Of a stretch of DNA of 64,000 nt, positions 55,646 through 63,580 are shown piece after piece (the stretch's first letter is position 1; each line of letters begins with the position of its first letter). A program made the position numbers and the translations under genes. The DNA is taken from assembly GCF_017114825.1 (NCBI RefSeq), contig NZ_JADEVO010000001.1, positions 248,001 to 312,000 on the forward strand. Reading direction: 5' to 3'. The notes beneath the pieces were generated by a model. The model saw only the letters and a list, made by a program, of their open reading frames with translations, was not told the DNA's origin and ran no database searches. The DNA is from Pseudomonas gregormendelii (GTDB taxonomy: Bacteria > Pseudomonadota > Gammaproteobacteria > Pseudomonadales > Pseudomonadaceae).

Positions 55646-57169
55646 TTACTGCACTTCTACCGCCAGGCTTTCACTGATCTTTTTCTGCCAGATGGCAGGA
55701 CCGGTGATGTGTACCGATTCACCCTTGCTATCCACTGCAACGGTTACCGGCATGTCTTTCACGTCGAACTCGTAGATCGCTTCCATGCCCAATTCGGCGA
55801 AAGCCACCACGCGGGACTTCTTGATGGCTTGCGCCACCAGGTAAGCCGCGCCGCCCACTGCCATCAGGTAAACGGCTTTGTGGTCCTTGATCGCTTCGAT
55901 GGCGGTCGGGCCGCGCTCGGATTTGCCGATCATGCCCAGCAGGCCGGTTTGCTCGAGGATCTGGCGGGTGAACTTGTCCATCCGCGTTGCAGTGGTCGGG
56001 CCGGCAGGGCCAACGACTTCTTCGCGCACCGGATCAACCGGGCCGACGTAATAGATGAAGCGACCCTTGAGGTCCACCGGCAGGGTTTCGCCCTTGTTCA
56101 GCATCTCGACCATGCGCTTGTGCGCAGCGTCGCGGCCGGTGAGCATCTTGCCGTTGAGCAGGACCGTTTCGCCCGGCTTCCAGCTCTGCACTTCTTCCGG
56201 AGTCAGGGTGTCGAGGTTGACGCGACGAGCCGACGGGCCGGCTTCCCAGACGATTTCCGGGTAGGCGTCCAGCGGTGGCGCTTCCAGCGAGGCCGGGCCG
56301 GAACCGTCGAGCACGAAGTGCGCGTGACGAGTCGCGGCGCAGTTCGGGATCATGCACACCGGCAACGAAGCGGCGTGGGTCGGGTAGTCCATGATCTTCA
56401 CGTCAAGCACGGTGGTCAGGCCGCCGAGGCCCTGGGCTCCGATGCCCAGCTGGTTGACCTTCTCGAACAGCTCCAGGCGCATCTCTTCGATACGGTTGGA
56501 CGGGCCGCGCTTCTTCAGCTCGTGGATGTCGATGGATTCCATCAACACTTCCTTGGCCATTACCGCAGCTTTCTCGGCGGTGCCGCCAATGCCGATGCCG
56601 AGCATGCCCGGTGGGCACCAGCCGGCACCCATGGTTGGCACGGTTTTCAAGACCCAGTCGACGATCGAGTCGGACGGGTTGAGCATGGCCATCTTCGACT
56701 TGTTCTCGGAGCCGCCGCCCTTGGCCGCCACGTCCACTTCAACGGTGTTACCCGGAACGATGGAGTAGTGGATAACTGCCGGGGTGTTGTCTTTGGTGTT
56801 CTTGCGAGCGCCTGCCGGGTCGGCGAGGATCGAAGCGCGCAGGACGTTTTCCGGCAGGTTGTAGGCGCGACGTACGCCCTCGTTGATCATGTCGTCCAGG
56901 CCCATCGTGGCGCCATCCCAACGTACGTCCATGCCCACGCGGACGAACACGGTGACGATGCCGGTATCCTGGCAGATCGGGCGGTGGCCGGTGGCGCACA
57001 TGCGCGAGTTGATCAGGATCTGTGCCATCGAATCACGGGCCGCTGGCGATTCTTCGCGCAGGTAGGCTTCGTGCATCGCCTGGATGAAATCCACGGGGTG
57101 GTAATAGGAAATGAACTGCAGGGCGTCGGCAACGCTCTGAATCAGGTCGTCTTGCTTGATCACGGTCAT
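55646..57169 (-). CDS. fumA: Class I fumarate hydratase (Fe-S)
   Basis: A 507-residue oxygen-sensitive [4Fe-4S] fumarase that interconverts fumarate and malate in the citric acid cycle. Cysteine ligands are visible in GHRPICQDTGIV near residue 76, PVCMIPNCAATRHAHF near 279, and later in the protein. The N-terminal half is the fumarate hydratase alpha part and the C-terminal half (from about 330) the beta part, both fused as in FumA. The ATG at 57169 has GAGGAGCG upstream; the frame from 57199 adds ten residues with no site. The leader contains two strong hairpins. It is next to sadC as in P. aeruginosa. Confidence 0.95.
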   Translation of the reverse strand: MTVIKQDDLIQSVADALQFISYYHPVDFIQAMHEAYLREESPAARDSMAQILINSRMCATGHRPICQDTGIVTVFVRVGMDVRWDGATMGLDDMINEGVRRAYNLPENVLRASILADPAGARKNTKDNTPAVIHYSIVPGNTVEVDVAAKGGGSENKSKMAMLNPSDSIVDWVLKTVPTMGAGWCPPGMLGIGIGGTAEKAAVMAKEVLMESIDIHELKKRGPSNRIEEMRLELFEKVNQLGIGAQGLGGLTTVLDVKIMDYPTHAASLPVCMIPNCAATRHAHFVLDGSGPASLEAPPLDAYPEIVWEAGPSARRVNLDTLTPEEVQSWKPGETVLLNGKMLTGRDAAHKRMVEMLNKGETLPVDLKGRFIYYVGPVDPVREEVVGPAGPTTATRMDKFTRQILEQTGLLGMIGKSERGPTAIEAIKDHKAVYLMAVGGAAYLVAQAIKKSRVVAFAELGMEAIYEFDVKDMPVTVAVDSKGESVHITGPAIWQKKISESLAVEVQ

Positions 57170-57204
57170 GAGTCGCGCTCCTCTTAAAGACGGGAACATT
57201 CAAT

Positions 57205-57249
57205 AAGGTGCTTGCAGCTTGGGTGAATCGGTCGGTTGCAAGCACCTTT
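57205..57249 (-). promoter_or_regulatory. Long perfect stem in the fumarase leader
   Basis: AAGGTGCTTGCA (57205-57216) pairs perfectly with TGCAAGCACCTT (57238-57249): 12 base pairs around a 21-base loop. It lies 35-80 bases upstream of the fumarase start and should fold in the mRNA leader. Confidence 0.65.
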
Positions 57250-57280
57250 CAAGGCACGCCGGGGCTGCTGGCGCGACGCT

Positions 57281-57306
57281 AAAAAGGCGCGGCAGTATAC
57301 CGCGCC
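57281..57306 (-). promoter_or_regulatory. Terminator-like hairpin overlapping a TATACT box
   Basis: On the minus strand, GGCGCGG-tatactg-CCGCGCC is a 7-bp GC stem followed by five T. This has the form of an intrinsic terminator, yet its loop contains TATACT, a good -10 hexamer for the fumarase. Either reading is possible. Confidence 0.5.
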
Positions 57307-57510
57307 TCGGTTTGGTAAACACCCGCCAGAGGTCATTCGTTGGTCGCATAGGATGCAGGCGTCATCGAAGGCAGGATTGACCAGCAACTCGAGTCATGGT
57401 TTTGACGCCATTTTTTCGATCTTAGAATTGATTGGTCATTTATCAGGCTCGCCACTAAAGTGGCATCCGGACTGTAGAGTAGGACACTCAAACAGCGTTT
57501 TTTTCGCACG

Positions 57511-58629
57511 GTGAGTCAACGATTGACCCATAACGCCATCCAACGACTTTTACTCAAACGCTTCGCCCTCGCCGCCGGTACCTATGCCCTGGCCTTGCTA
57601 CTACTGTGGCTGGCTTTTTTTACCGGTCATTACGATGCGCCCCTTGCCAGTGTGGTCATTGGCAGTGTGCTGGTGGTCATCACTCAGGTGGCACTGTTCG
57701 GGTACTTCTACAGTGGCCGCAACCTGCGCCTTGCCGACCCCAGCCTGACCGAAGCACAAGTGCTGCTGGGCCTGGCCTGGCAAACCTGGCTGATTGCCCA
57801 CCTGGACGATGCCCGGGGCACGTTCCTGGTCTTTTATGTGTTGATCCTGCTGTTTGGCCTGTTCCATCTGTCGCGCTACGCGTTCATTCGTTGCGCGCTG
57901 CTGGTGTTCTTCAGTTTCAGCGCTATCACCCTGTGGGACGGTTACCATTTTCAGTTGGCTGACCCGGCTCTGGCCATCCTCCAGGTTTGCCTGCTGTTTA
58001 TCGTGCTGGTCTGGCTGGTGTTTTACGCCCGTTATGTCCAGGCCTCGCGACAACGCATGCGCCAGCGCCGTTTTGCCTTGCAGGCGCACCAGGACACCCT
58101 GCGCGGAATGATGCGCCAGCTTGAAGACCTGGTGGCCACCGATGAGCTGACCGGCCTGTTCAACCGTCGGCACTTCCTGCGCCTGGCGACCCGCGAGTTG
58201 AACGCGATGGATGCTGATGTCGTGCACGGCCTGGCACTGATCGACCTGGATCACTTCAAACGAATCAATGATGTCCACGGCCATGCTGCCGGCGATCAGG
58301 TGCTGCAGGCGTTTGCGGCGGTCGCCAGCGCCTGTCTGCGCGAAGGTGACGTGCTCGCCCGCTATGGCGGCGAAGAGTTCGTGGTGCTGCTGCCCGACTG
58401 CAATGCCGAGCGCCTGACTTCATGTTGCGAACGTTTGCGCATCGCCTTTACCGACGTCGAGCTGATCGGCATCAGCGTTACCCACCTCAGCCTGTCGGCC
58501 GGGATGACATTACTGGAGTTGGGTGACGATCTGGACGATGCCTTGCACCGCGCCGACCAAGCGCTTTATCGCGCCAAACGCGACGGGCGCAATCGCTGCG
58601 CGGCGGCATGGGAGAACGCCGATGCCTGA
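57511..58629 (+). CDS. sadC: Membrane diguanylate cyclase SadC
   Basis: A 372-residue inner-membrane enzyme that makes c-di-GMP. About six hydrophobic helices fill residues 10-175. The GGDEF domain follows, with an intact active site GGEEF (286-290) and, five residues before it, the allosteric inhibitory motif REGD (277-280). Position between fumarase and the ferredoxin reductase gene matches P. aeruginosa sadC, which promotes surface attachment through Psl and alginate control, though this protein is shorter. The start is GTG at 57511 with no clear ribosome site; a TTG four codons later is an alternative. It overlaps the reductase gene by eight bases. Confidence 0.85.
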   Translation: MSQRLTHNAIQRLLLKRFALAAGTYALALLLLWLAFFTGHYDAPLASVVIGSVLVVITQVALFGYFYSGRNLRLADPSLTEAQVLLGLAWQTWLIAHLDDARGTFLVFYVLILLFGLFHLSRYAFIRCALLVFFSFSAITLWDGYHFQLADPALAILQVCLLFIVLVWLVFYARYVQASRQRMRQRRFALQAHQDTLRGMMRQLEDLVATDELTGLFNRRHFLRLATRELNAMDADVVHGLALIDLDHFKRINDVHGHAAGDQVLQAFAAVASACLREGDVLARYGGEEFVVLLPDCNAERLTSCCERLRIAFTDVELIGISVTHLSLSAGMTLLELGDDLDDALHRADQALYRAKRDGRNRCAAAWENADA

Positions 58630-59557
58630 GTTGCGCGTGGGCGAGCGGCGGTGGTCGGTCGCGCCGGGCAGCAACCTGCTCGACGCGTTGAACAGCAATG
58701 GCGAGGCCGTGCCATATAGCTGCCGCGCCGGCAGCTGTCACGCGTGCCTGGTGCAGTGCCTGCAAGGGCAGCCCAGCGACACCCGGCCCGACGCCCTCAG
58801 TCCCGAGCAACGCCAGCAGGGCTGGCGGCTGGCCTGTCAGTGCCAGGTTGTGGAGGATTTGCAGGTGCATACCTTCGATCCACAGCACGATGGTCGCCCC
58901 GCCGAGGTGAGTGCGATCGATTGGCTCAGCGCCCATGTGTTGCGCCTGCGCCTGGTGCCGCAACGCCCTCTGCGTTACAGCGCCGGGCAGCATCTGGTGC
59001 TGTGGGCGGGACAAGTCGCACGACCCTACTCGCTTGCCAGCCTGCCTCAGGAAGATCGATTCCTGGAGTTTCACATCGATTGCCGGCAACCGGGCGCGTT
59101 CAGCGATGCCGCCCGGCTGTTGCAGATCGGCGATTCGATCCGTCTTGGCGAGTTGCGCGGCGGGGCCCTGCACTACGATGCGGACTGGCACGAGCGCCCG
59201 CTATGGCTGTTGGCGGCGGGCACTGGGCTGGGGCCGTTGTTCGGCATCCTGCGCGAGGCATTGCTGCAGGATCACCAAGGGTCCATCCGCGTGATTCACC
59301 TGGCCCACGACCCCAGCGAACACTACCTGGCCAAGCCGCTACAGGCCATGGCCGCCACGCGCGCGAACCTCAGCATCGAGCTGTGGACCCCGGCGGATCT
59401 GCCCACGACACTGGCACAACTGCGCCTGATTTCCCGGCAGACCCAGGCCTTGCTATGCGGCGGCCCCGACAGCGTTGATGCCTTTGCCCGGCGCCTGTAC
59501 CTGGCGGGACTGCCGCGCAATCAACTATTGGCCGACGCCTTTCTGCCTCGCGGTTGA
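58622..59557 (+). CDS. 2Fe-2S ferredoxin / flavin oxidoreductase
   Basis: A 311-residue fused electron-transfer protein. The N-terminal plant-type ferredoxin domain has cysteines C34, C39, C42 and C72 (CRAGSCHAC ... LACQC). The FAD-binding domain has RPYSLAS near 136-142, and the NAD(P)-binding domain has GTGLGPLFGIL near 201-211 and CGGPDSV near 280. This is the layout of phthalate-dioxygenase-reductase-like and phenol-hydroxylase-reductase-like proteins. Its start overlaps sadC by eight bases, so the two are translated together. No oxygenase partner is near. The electron acceptor is unknown. Confidence 0.87.
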   Translation: MPELRVGERRWSVAPGSNLLDALNSNGEAVPYSCRAGSCHACLVQCLQGQPSDTRPDALSPEQRQQGWRLACQCQVVEDLQVHTFDPQHDGRPAEVSAIDWLSAHVLRLRLVPQRPLRYSAGQHLVLWAGQVARPYSLASLPQEDRFLEFHIDCRQPGAFSDAARLLQIGDSIRLGELRGGALHYDADWHERPLWLLAAGTGLGPLFGILREALLQDHQGSIRVIHLAHDPSEHYLAKPLQAMAATRANLSIELWTPADLPTTLAQLRLISRQTQALLCGGPDSVDAFARRLYLAGLPRNQLLADAFLPRG

Positions 59558-59592
59558 GTGCTGCTGCCTGGCGGTGGCCCATCAGATACCCC

Positions 59593-59634
59593 AAAAAAAG
59601 GCCCCCCAGCGCGAACTGGGGGGCCTCCTTTTTA
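59593..59634. terminator. Bidirectional intrinsic terminator
   Basis: AAAAAGGCCCCCCA / TGGGGGGCCTCCTTTTT forms a strong stem with an eight-base loop, A-rich on one side and T-rich on the other. It serves the convergent reductase and pykA genes. Confidence 0.92.
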
Positions 59635-59646
59635 CTGGCTGAAGTC

Positions 59647-61098
59647 TCAGACCATCGGGTCGCCAACGTGCAGGATCTTCATGCCGTTAGTGCCGCCAAT
59701 CGTGTGGTAGCTATCGCCTTTGGTCAGAATCACCCAGTCGCCTTTCTCCACGACACCGCGCTTGAGCAACTCGTCGATTGCAGCCTGGCTGACTTGCTCA
59801 GGCGGCAATGATGCCGGGTCGAACGGTACGGTGTAGACGCCACGGAACATGGCGGCGCGGGCCTGGGTTTCACGGTGCGGTGAGAACGCGTAGATCGGTA
59901 CCGAGGAGCGGATGCGCGACATGATCAGCGGCGTGTAGCCACTTTCGGTCAGGGCGATGATCGCCTTCACACCCGGGAAGTGGTTGGCGGTGTACATGGC
60001 TGCCAGCGCGATGCTCTGGTCGCAGCTTTCGAAGACCTTGCCGATGCGGTGGCTGGAGGTCTTGCTGGTCGGGTGCTTTTCAGCGCCGATGCAGATGCGC
60101 GCCATGGCCTGTACGGCTTCCAGCGGGTAAAGACCGGCAGCACTTTCGGCAGACAGCATCACGGCGTCGGTGTAGTCGAGCACGGCGTTGGCCACGTCGG
60201 ACACTTCGGCACGGGTTGGCATCGGGTTCTGGATCATCGACTCCATCATCTGGGTCGCCACGATCACGGCCTTGTTGTGGCGGCGAGCGTGCAGGATGAT
60301 TTTCTTCTGGATACCCACCAGCTCGGCGTCGCCGATTTCCACTCCGAGGTCACCACGGGCAACCATCACCGCGTCGGAAGCCTTGATCAGGCCGTCGAGG
60401 GTTTCATCGTTGGCCACGGCTTCGGCGCGTTCGATCTTCGCCACCAGCCAGGCGGTACCGCCAGCTTCGTCGCGCAGTTGGCGCGCGTATTCCATGTCTG
60501 CGGCGTCACGCGGGAAGGACACAGCGAGGTAATCAACCTCCATTTCAGCAGCCAGCTTGATGTCGGCTTTGTCTTTCTCGGTCAGGGCCGGTGCAGTCAG
60601 GCCGCCACCGCGACGGTTGATACCTTTGTGGTCCGACAGCGGACCGCCAATGATCACGGTGCAGTTCAGTTCGGTGGCGGTCGCGGTGTCGACGCGCATC
60701 ACCACGCGACCGTCGTCGAGCAACAGTTCGTCGCCCACGCCGCAGTCCTTGACCAGGTCCGGATAGTCGATGCCGACGATCTGCTGGTTGCCTTCGGTCA
60801 ATGGATGGCTGGTGGAGAAGGTGAATTGATCACCGATCTTCAGCTCGATCTTCTTGTTGGCGAATTTGGCGATACGAATTTTCGGGCCTTGCAGGTCACC
60901 CAGCAGGGCGACGAAGCGGCCGTGCTTGGCAGCGAGGTCCCGCACCAGCTTCGCGCGAGCCTTGTGCTCGTCGGGGGTGCCGTGGGAAAAGTTCAGGCGG
61001 GCGACGTCCAGGCCAGCCAGAATCAGCTGTTCTAGAACTTCCGGCGAGTTACTGGCCGGGCCAAGGGTAGCGACGATTTTGGTACGACGGACGGACAT
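59647..61098 (-). CDS. pykA: Pyruvate kinase PykA
   Basis: A 483-residue glycolytic enzyme converting phosphoenolpyruvate and ADP to pyruvate and ATP. It has the substrate and metal region ARLNFSHGT near 33-41, the nucleotide-binding DLQGPKIRI near 68, the catalytic-lysine region LVAKIERAEAV near 218-228 and MVARGDLGVEI near 243-253, where a conserved arginine binds the phosphate. It matches type II (PykA), the isozyme at this locus in Pseudomonas. AGGAGT lies before the ATG at 61098. Monocistronic, closed by the terminator at 59593-59634. Confidence 0.95.
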   Translation of the reverse strand: MSVRRTKIVATLGPASNSPEVLEQLILAGLDVARLNFSHGTPDEHKARAKLVRDLAAKHGRFVALLGDLQGPKIRIAKFANKKIELKIGDQFTFSTSHPLTEGNQQIVGIDYPDLVKDCGVGDELLLDDGRVVMRVDTATATELNCTVIIGGPLSDHKGINRRGGGLTAPALTEKDKADIKLAAEMEVDYLAVSFPRDAADMEYARQLRDEAGGTAWLVAKIERAEAVANDETLDGLIKASDAVMVARGDLGVEIGDAELVGIQKKIILHARRHNKAVIVATQMMESMIQNPMPTRAEVSDVANAVLDYTDAVMLSAESAAGLYPLEAVQAMARICIGAEKHPTSKTSSHRIGKVFESCDQSIALAAMYTANHFPGVKAIIALTESGYTPLIMSRIRSSVPIYAFSPHRETQARAAMFRGVYTVPFDPASLPPEQVSQAAIDELLKRGVVEKGDWVILTKGDSYHTIGGTNGMKILHVGDPMV

Positions 61099-61255
61099 GC
61101 AAAGACTCCTGAGTTCAAGCGCTGAGTGAGGCTACTATGCTCTTGGGTTGTAGTCATTGTTCCCGTGCACTACTTATTCGTTTGTCTGTTGAAACGAACA
61201 TTGCTGAAGATTTTCGCCGACGGGTCGATACAGAGTTCAAGACAGGAGAACCCTC

Positions 61256-61636
61256 ATGCGATTCGTGCTCATAGCCGCCCTGGCCCTCAGTATCACGGGC
61301 TGCACCCGTTGGTCGATGAACCATCATTTAAATAACGCCTACAGTGCCTACGACCGCGGCAATTGCGAGCAAGTGACGCTCGAACTGTCGAAAGTCGAAC
61401 GCGCCAGCCGCGCGCGGCCTTATGTATGGCCGGAAGTGTCGATGTTGCGCGGATTGTGCCTGGAACGGCAGAAACTGTTTGTCGATGCCGCGCAAACCTA
61501 TCAATTCATCCTCGCATCGTACCCGCAAAGCGAATACGCGTTCCGCGCCCGTGCCCGCCTGGAGACCCTGCAGTCACTGGGCCATTACCCGCTGCGCAGC
61601 ACCAACACCGGCGCCGTGCGGGCGACGCGTTTGTGA
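61256..61636 (+). CDS. Small TPR-like lipoprotein
   Basis: A 126-residue lipoprotein with signal and lipobox MRFVLIAALALSITGC. The remainder is alpha-helical, and two repeats of TPR character (AYSAYDRGNCEQVTLELSKVERASRA and QKLFVDAAQTYQFILASYPQSEYAFRARARLETL) suggest protein-protein contact. ACAGGAGAACCCTC gives a strong ribosome site. It diverges from pykA. Function unknown; the sequence suggests envelope localisation, with no Lol-avoidance aspartate after the cysteine (CTRW), so outer membrane is likely. Confidence 0.85.
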   Translation: MRFVLIAALALSITGCTRWSMNHHLNNAYSAYDRGNCEQVTLELSKVERASRARPYVWPEVSMLRGLCLERQKLFVDAAQTYQFILASYPQSEYAFRARARLETLQSLGHYPLRSTNTGAVRATRL

Positions 61637-61873
61637 TTACAGTTGTCATCCTAAGCCTGGCTCACCGCGTGGGGTGAGCTATAGTCCAAGGGCTCGGGTC
61701 TGGGGCCCTGTCTCCAGGTCGGCGCCACACCTGTGATCGGTCCAAGTAAGCGGCAGCGGTGCCACGGACTGTTGCACCAGGATCGGGGAGAGCGTACCCA
61801 TTGCCCACGCAGGCGGGTCCGTTCCGAAGCATTAGTGCGGCCCTGCTTAAGGGCCTGGCATAGCGAATTCAGC
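61637..61873 (+). other. Structured leader upstream of the PilZ gene
   Basis: 237 bases with no supportable gene. A GCTCACC...GGGTGAGC hairpin (about 61660-61679) lies after the lipoprotein gene. GGCCCT-gctta-AGGGCC (61839-61855) lies close to the PilZ start and could mask it. A long GC-rich middle has no named fold. Confidence 0.5.
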
Positions 61874-62233
61874 ATGTTCACCGACCGCCGGATCGAACGG
61901 CATCAGCTGCCGTATTTTCTGAGAGTGTTTAACAGCGTGACAGACAAACCCATCGGATTTCTGGGTAACGTGTCCGAGGACGGGCTGATGTTGATCAGCC
62001 AGTTGCCGATGATGGTCGGCGCCGATTTTGATTTGCGCCTCAAAATCCCGGCCACTGATGGCAGCCAGCAGATCATCGATGTGCGGGGATGTTGTCTTTG
62101 GTGCCACGAAGACGCGACGCCGCATCATTACGATGCCGGTTTCAGCCTGCAGCGAACGCCTGCGGAATATGGCTATCTGGTCAGCGCACTGAGGCAGTAC
62201 TTCAGTTTCCAGCCGTTACCGGCCTCGGCCTGA
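61874..62233 (+). CDS. PilZ domain protein (c-di-GMP receptor)
   Basis: A 119-residue single-domain PilZ protein. The c-di-GMP contacts are both present: the RxxxR motif at the start (R5-RIE-R9 in MFTDRRIERHQLPYFLRV) and NVSEDGLML (N-x-S-x-x-G) near residues 32-40. By family it binds c-di-GMP and changes conformation to act on a partner. The ribosome site before 61874 is weak and the frame is open upstream to 61733, but the motif order fixes the start. It lies in the P. aeruginosa PA4324-like position. Partner unknown. Confidence 0.87.
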   Translation: MFTDRRIERHQLPYFLRVFNSVTDKPIGFLGNVSEDGLMLISQLPMMVGADFDLRLKIPATDGSQQIIDVRGCCLWCHEDATPHHYDAGFSLQRTPAEYGYLVSALRQYFSFQPLPASA

Positions 62234-62248
62234 CAGCAAGCGCAAGCT

Positions 62249-63580
62249 TCAGGTGCTGCCACTGCGCTTCAGGCTTAAATAGTGCGTCACCAGCGCCGCG
62301 CCCAGGTCCCCCGGGCGCACATCCACCACCGGTACGCCATGGGCGCTCAGTCCCTCGTGGAGCTGCGCCCGTGAGTTCATGTAGTCCACCGTGCCGCAGT
62401 AGGTGAGTGATTCCTCGAGCGTCTGTACCGGAGTCTGCAGCACGCGGTCGAGCACCTCTTCGCGCAAGCTTGCCAGCAGCACCCTGTGTTGTTTGCCCAA
62501 GCGTTGAACGGCGCTGAGCAAGCCTTCATCGTCCTCGTCCCGCAGATTGGTGACCAGCACCACCAGGGCGCGGCGTTTCTGCCGGGCCAGTAGCTGGCTG
62601 GCGGCTGCCTGGTAATCCGCAGGGCGCTGGGTGGTGTCCAGGTCATAAACTGCATTGAGCAACACGTTGAGCTGGCCGCTGCCTTTGACCGGCGCCAGAT
62701 AGCGCGGCTGGTCGCTGGCAAAGGTGCACAGGCCCACGGCGTCGCCCTGGCGCAAGGCGATATAGCTCAACAGCAGGCAGGCGTTGAGGGCGTGATCGAA
62801 GTGCGCCAGCTCGCCGTCCTGGCTGCGCATGCGCCGACCGCAGTCGAGCATGAAAATGATCTGCTGGTCGCGTTCGTCCTGGTACTCCCGGGCAATCGGC
62901 GTGCGCTGGCGCGCGGTGGCTTTCCAGTCGATCTGGCGTAGGCTGTCACCTTCGCGAAACTCGCGCAGCTGATGAAACTCCAGGCCCAGGCCCCGGCGTT
63001 GCCGCTGGCGCACGCCGAGCTGGCTGAGCCAGTTGTCCACTGCCAGTAGCTGGCCGCCGTAGAGGCGGGCGAAGTCGGGATAGACTCGGGTGCTGTCGAT
63101 CACGGGTAACAGGCGCTTGTGCGTCCACAGGCCCAGTGGACTCGCCAGATTGATTTCGCAGTGTTCGAAACTGAAGTGGCCGCGCTTGAGTGGGCGCAGA
63201 CGATAACTGAGCTGGCTGCGATGTCCCGGTTGAAGTTCGACCGACAGTGGCAGGTTCTCGACGCTCAGGCCATCGGGAGCGTGGTCATGCAGCTCAAGGA
63301 TTTGTGAGTGTGCTGAGTCATGTTCGACCTCCAGTCGCACGTCGCTCCAGCGCCCCAAAGCCAGGCTTGTGGGCATATGCCGGGTGATCCGCGGCGAGGC
63401 CTGGCGTTTGACGCGCATGGCGTCGAGTATCGCCAGCATCAGCAGTGCCAGGAGCAACCCCCAACTGATCGACGCCAGACTGGCGGGCAGCGCGACGCCG
63501 AGCGCGCGTAACGCTCCGAGCGCGATACCGATGGCCAGCAGCAATGCCAGCCAGATCAGCAGCAGGCGCGAGGGTTTCAC
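62249..63580 (-). CDS. DUF58 domain protein
   Basis: A 443-residue protein with two N-terminal membrane helices (about 5-28 and 33-54), a beta-rich middle and a C-terminal DUF58 / von Willebrand factor A-like region containing FREGDSLRQIDWKATAR near 210-226 and QIIFMLDCGRRM, a partial MIDAS-like pattern, near 240. DUF58 proteins occur with MoxR ATPases as chaperone-like modules for maturing metal or envelope proteins. The start is GTG at 63580, overlapping the moxR stop by four bases (GTGA). The PilZ gene is convergent with it. Confidence 0.87.
   Translation of the reverse strand: MKPSRLLLIWLALLLAIGIALGALRALGVALPASLASISWGLLLALLMLAILDAMRVKRQASPRITRHMPTSLALGRWSDVRLEVEHDSAHSQILELHDHAPDGLSVENLPLSVELQPGHRSQLSYRLRPLKRGHFSFEHCEINLASPLGLWTHKRLLPVIDSTRVYPDFARLYGGQLLAVDNWLSQLGVRQRQRRGLGLEFHQLREFREGDSLRQIDWKATARQRTPIAREYQDERDQQIIFMLDCGRRMRSQDGELAHFDHALNACLLLSYIALRQGDAVGLCTFASDQPRYLAPVKGSGQLNVLLNAVYDLDTTQRPADYQAAASQLLARQKRRALVVLVTNLRDEDDEGLLSAVQRLGKQHRVLLASLREEVLDRVLQTPVQTLEESLTYCGTVDYMNSRAQLHEGLSAHGVPVVDVRPGDLGAALVTHYLSLKRSGST

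Larger units (their letters stand above)
57170..57510. other. Divergent intergenic region, fumarase and sadC
   Basis: 341 bases with no supportable gene. The fumarase side holds the 12-bp stem at 57205-57249 and the terminator-like hairpin at 57281-57306. The sadC side has only a small GCCACTAAAGTGGC hairpin at 57451-57464 and an AT-rich stretch that may hold its promoter. Confidence 0.7.
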
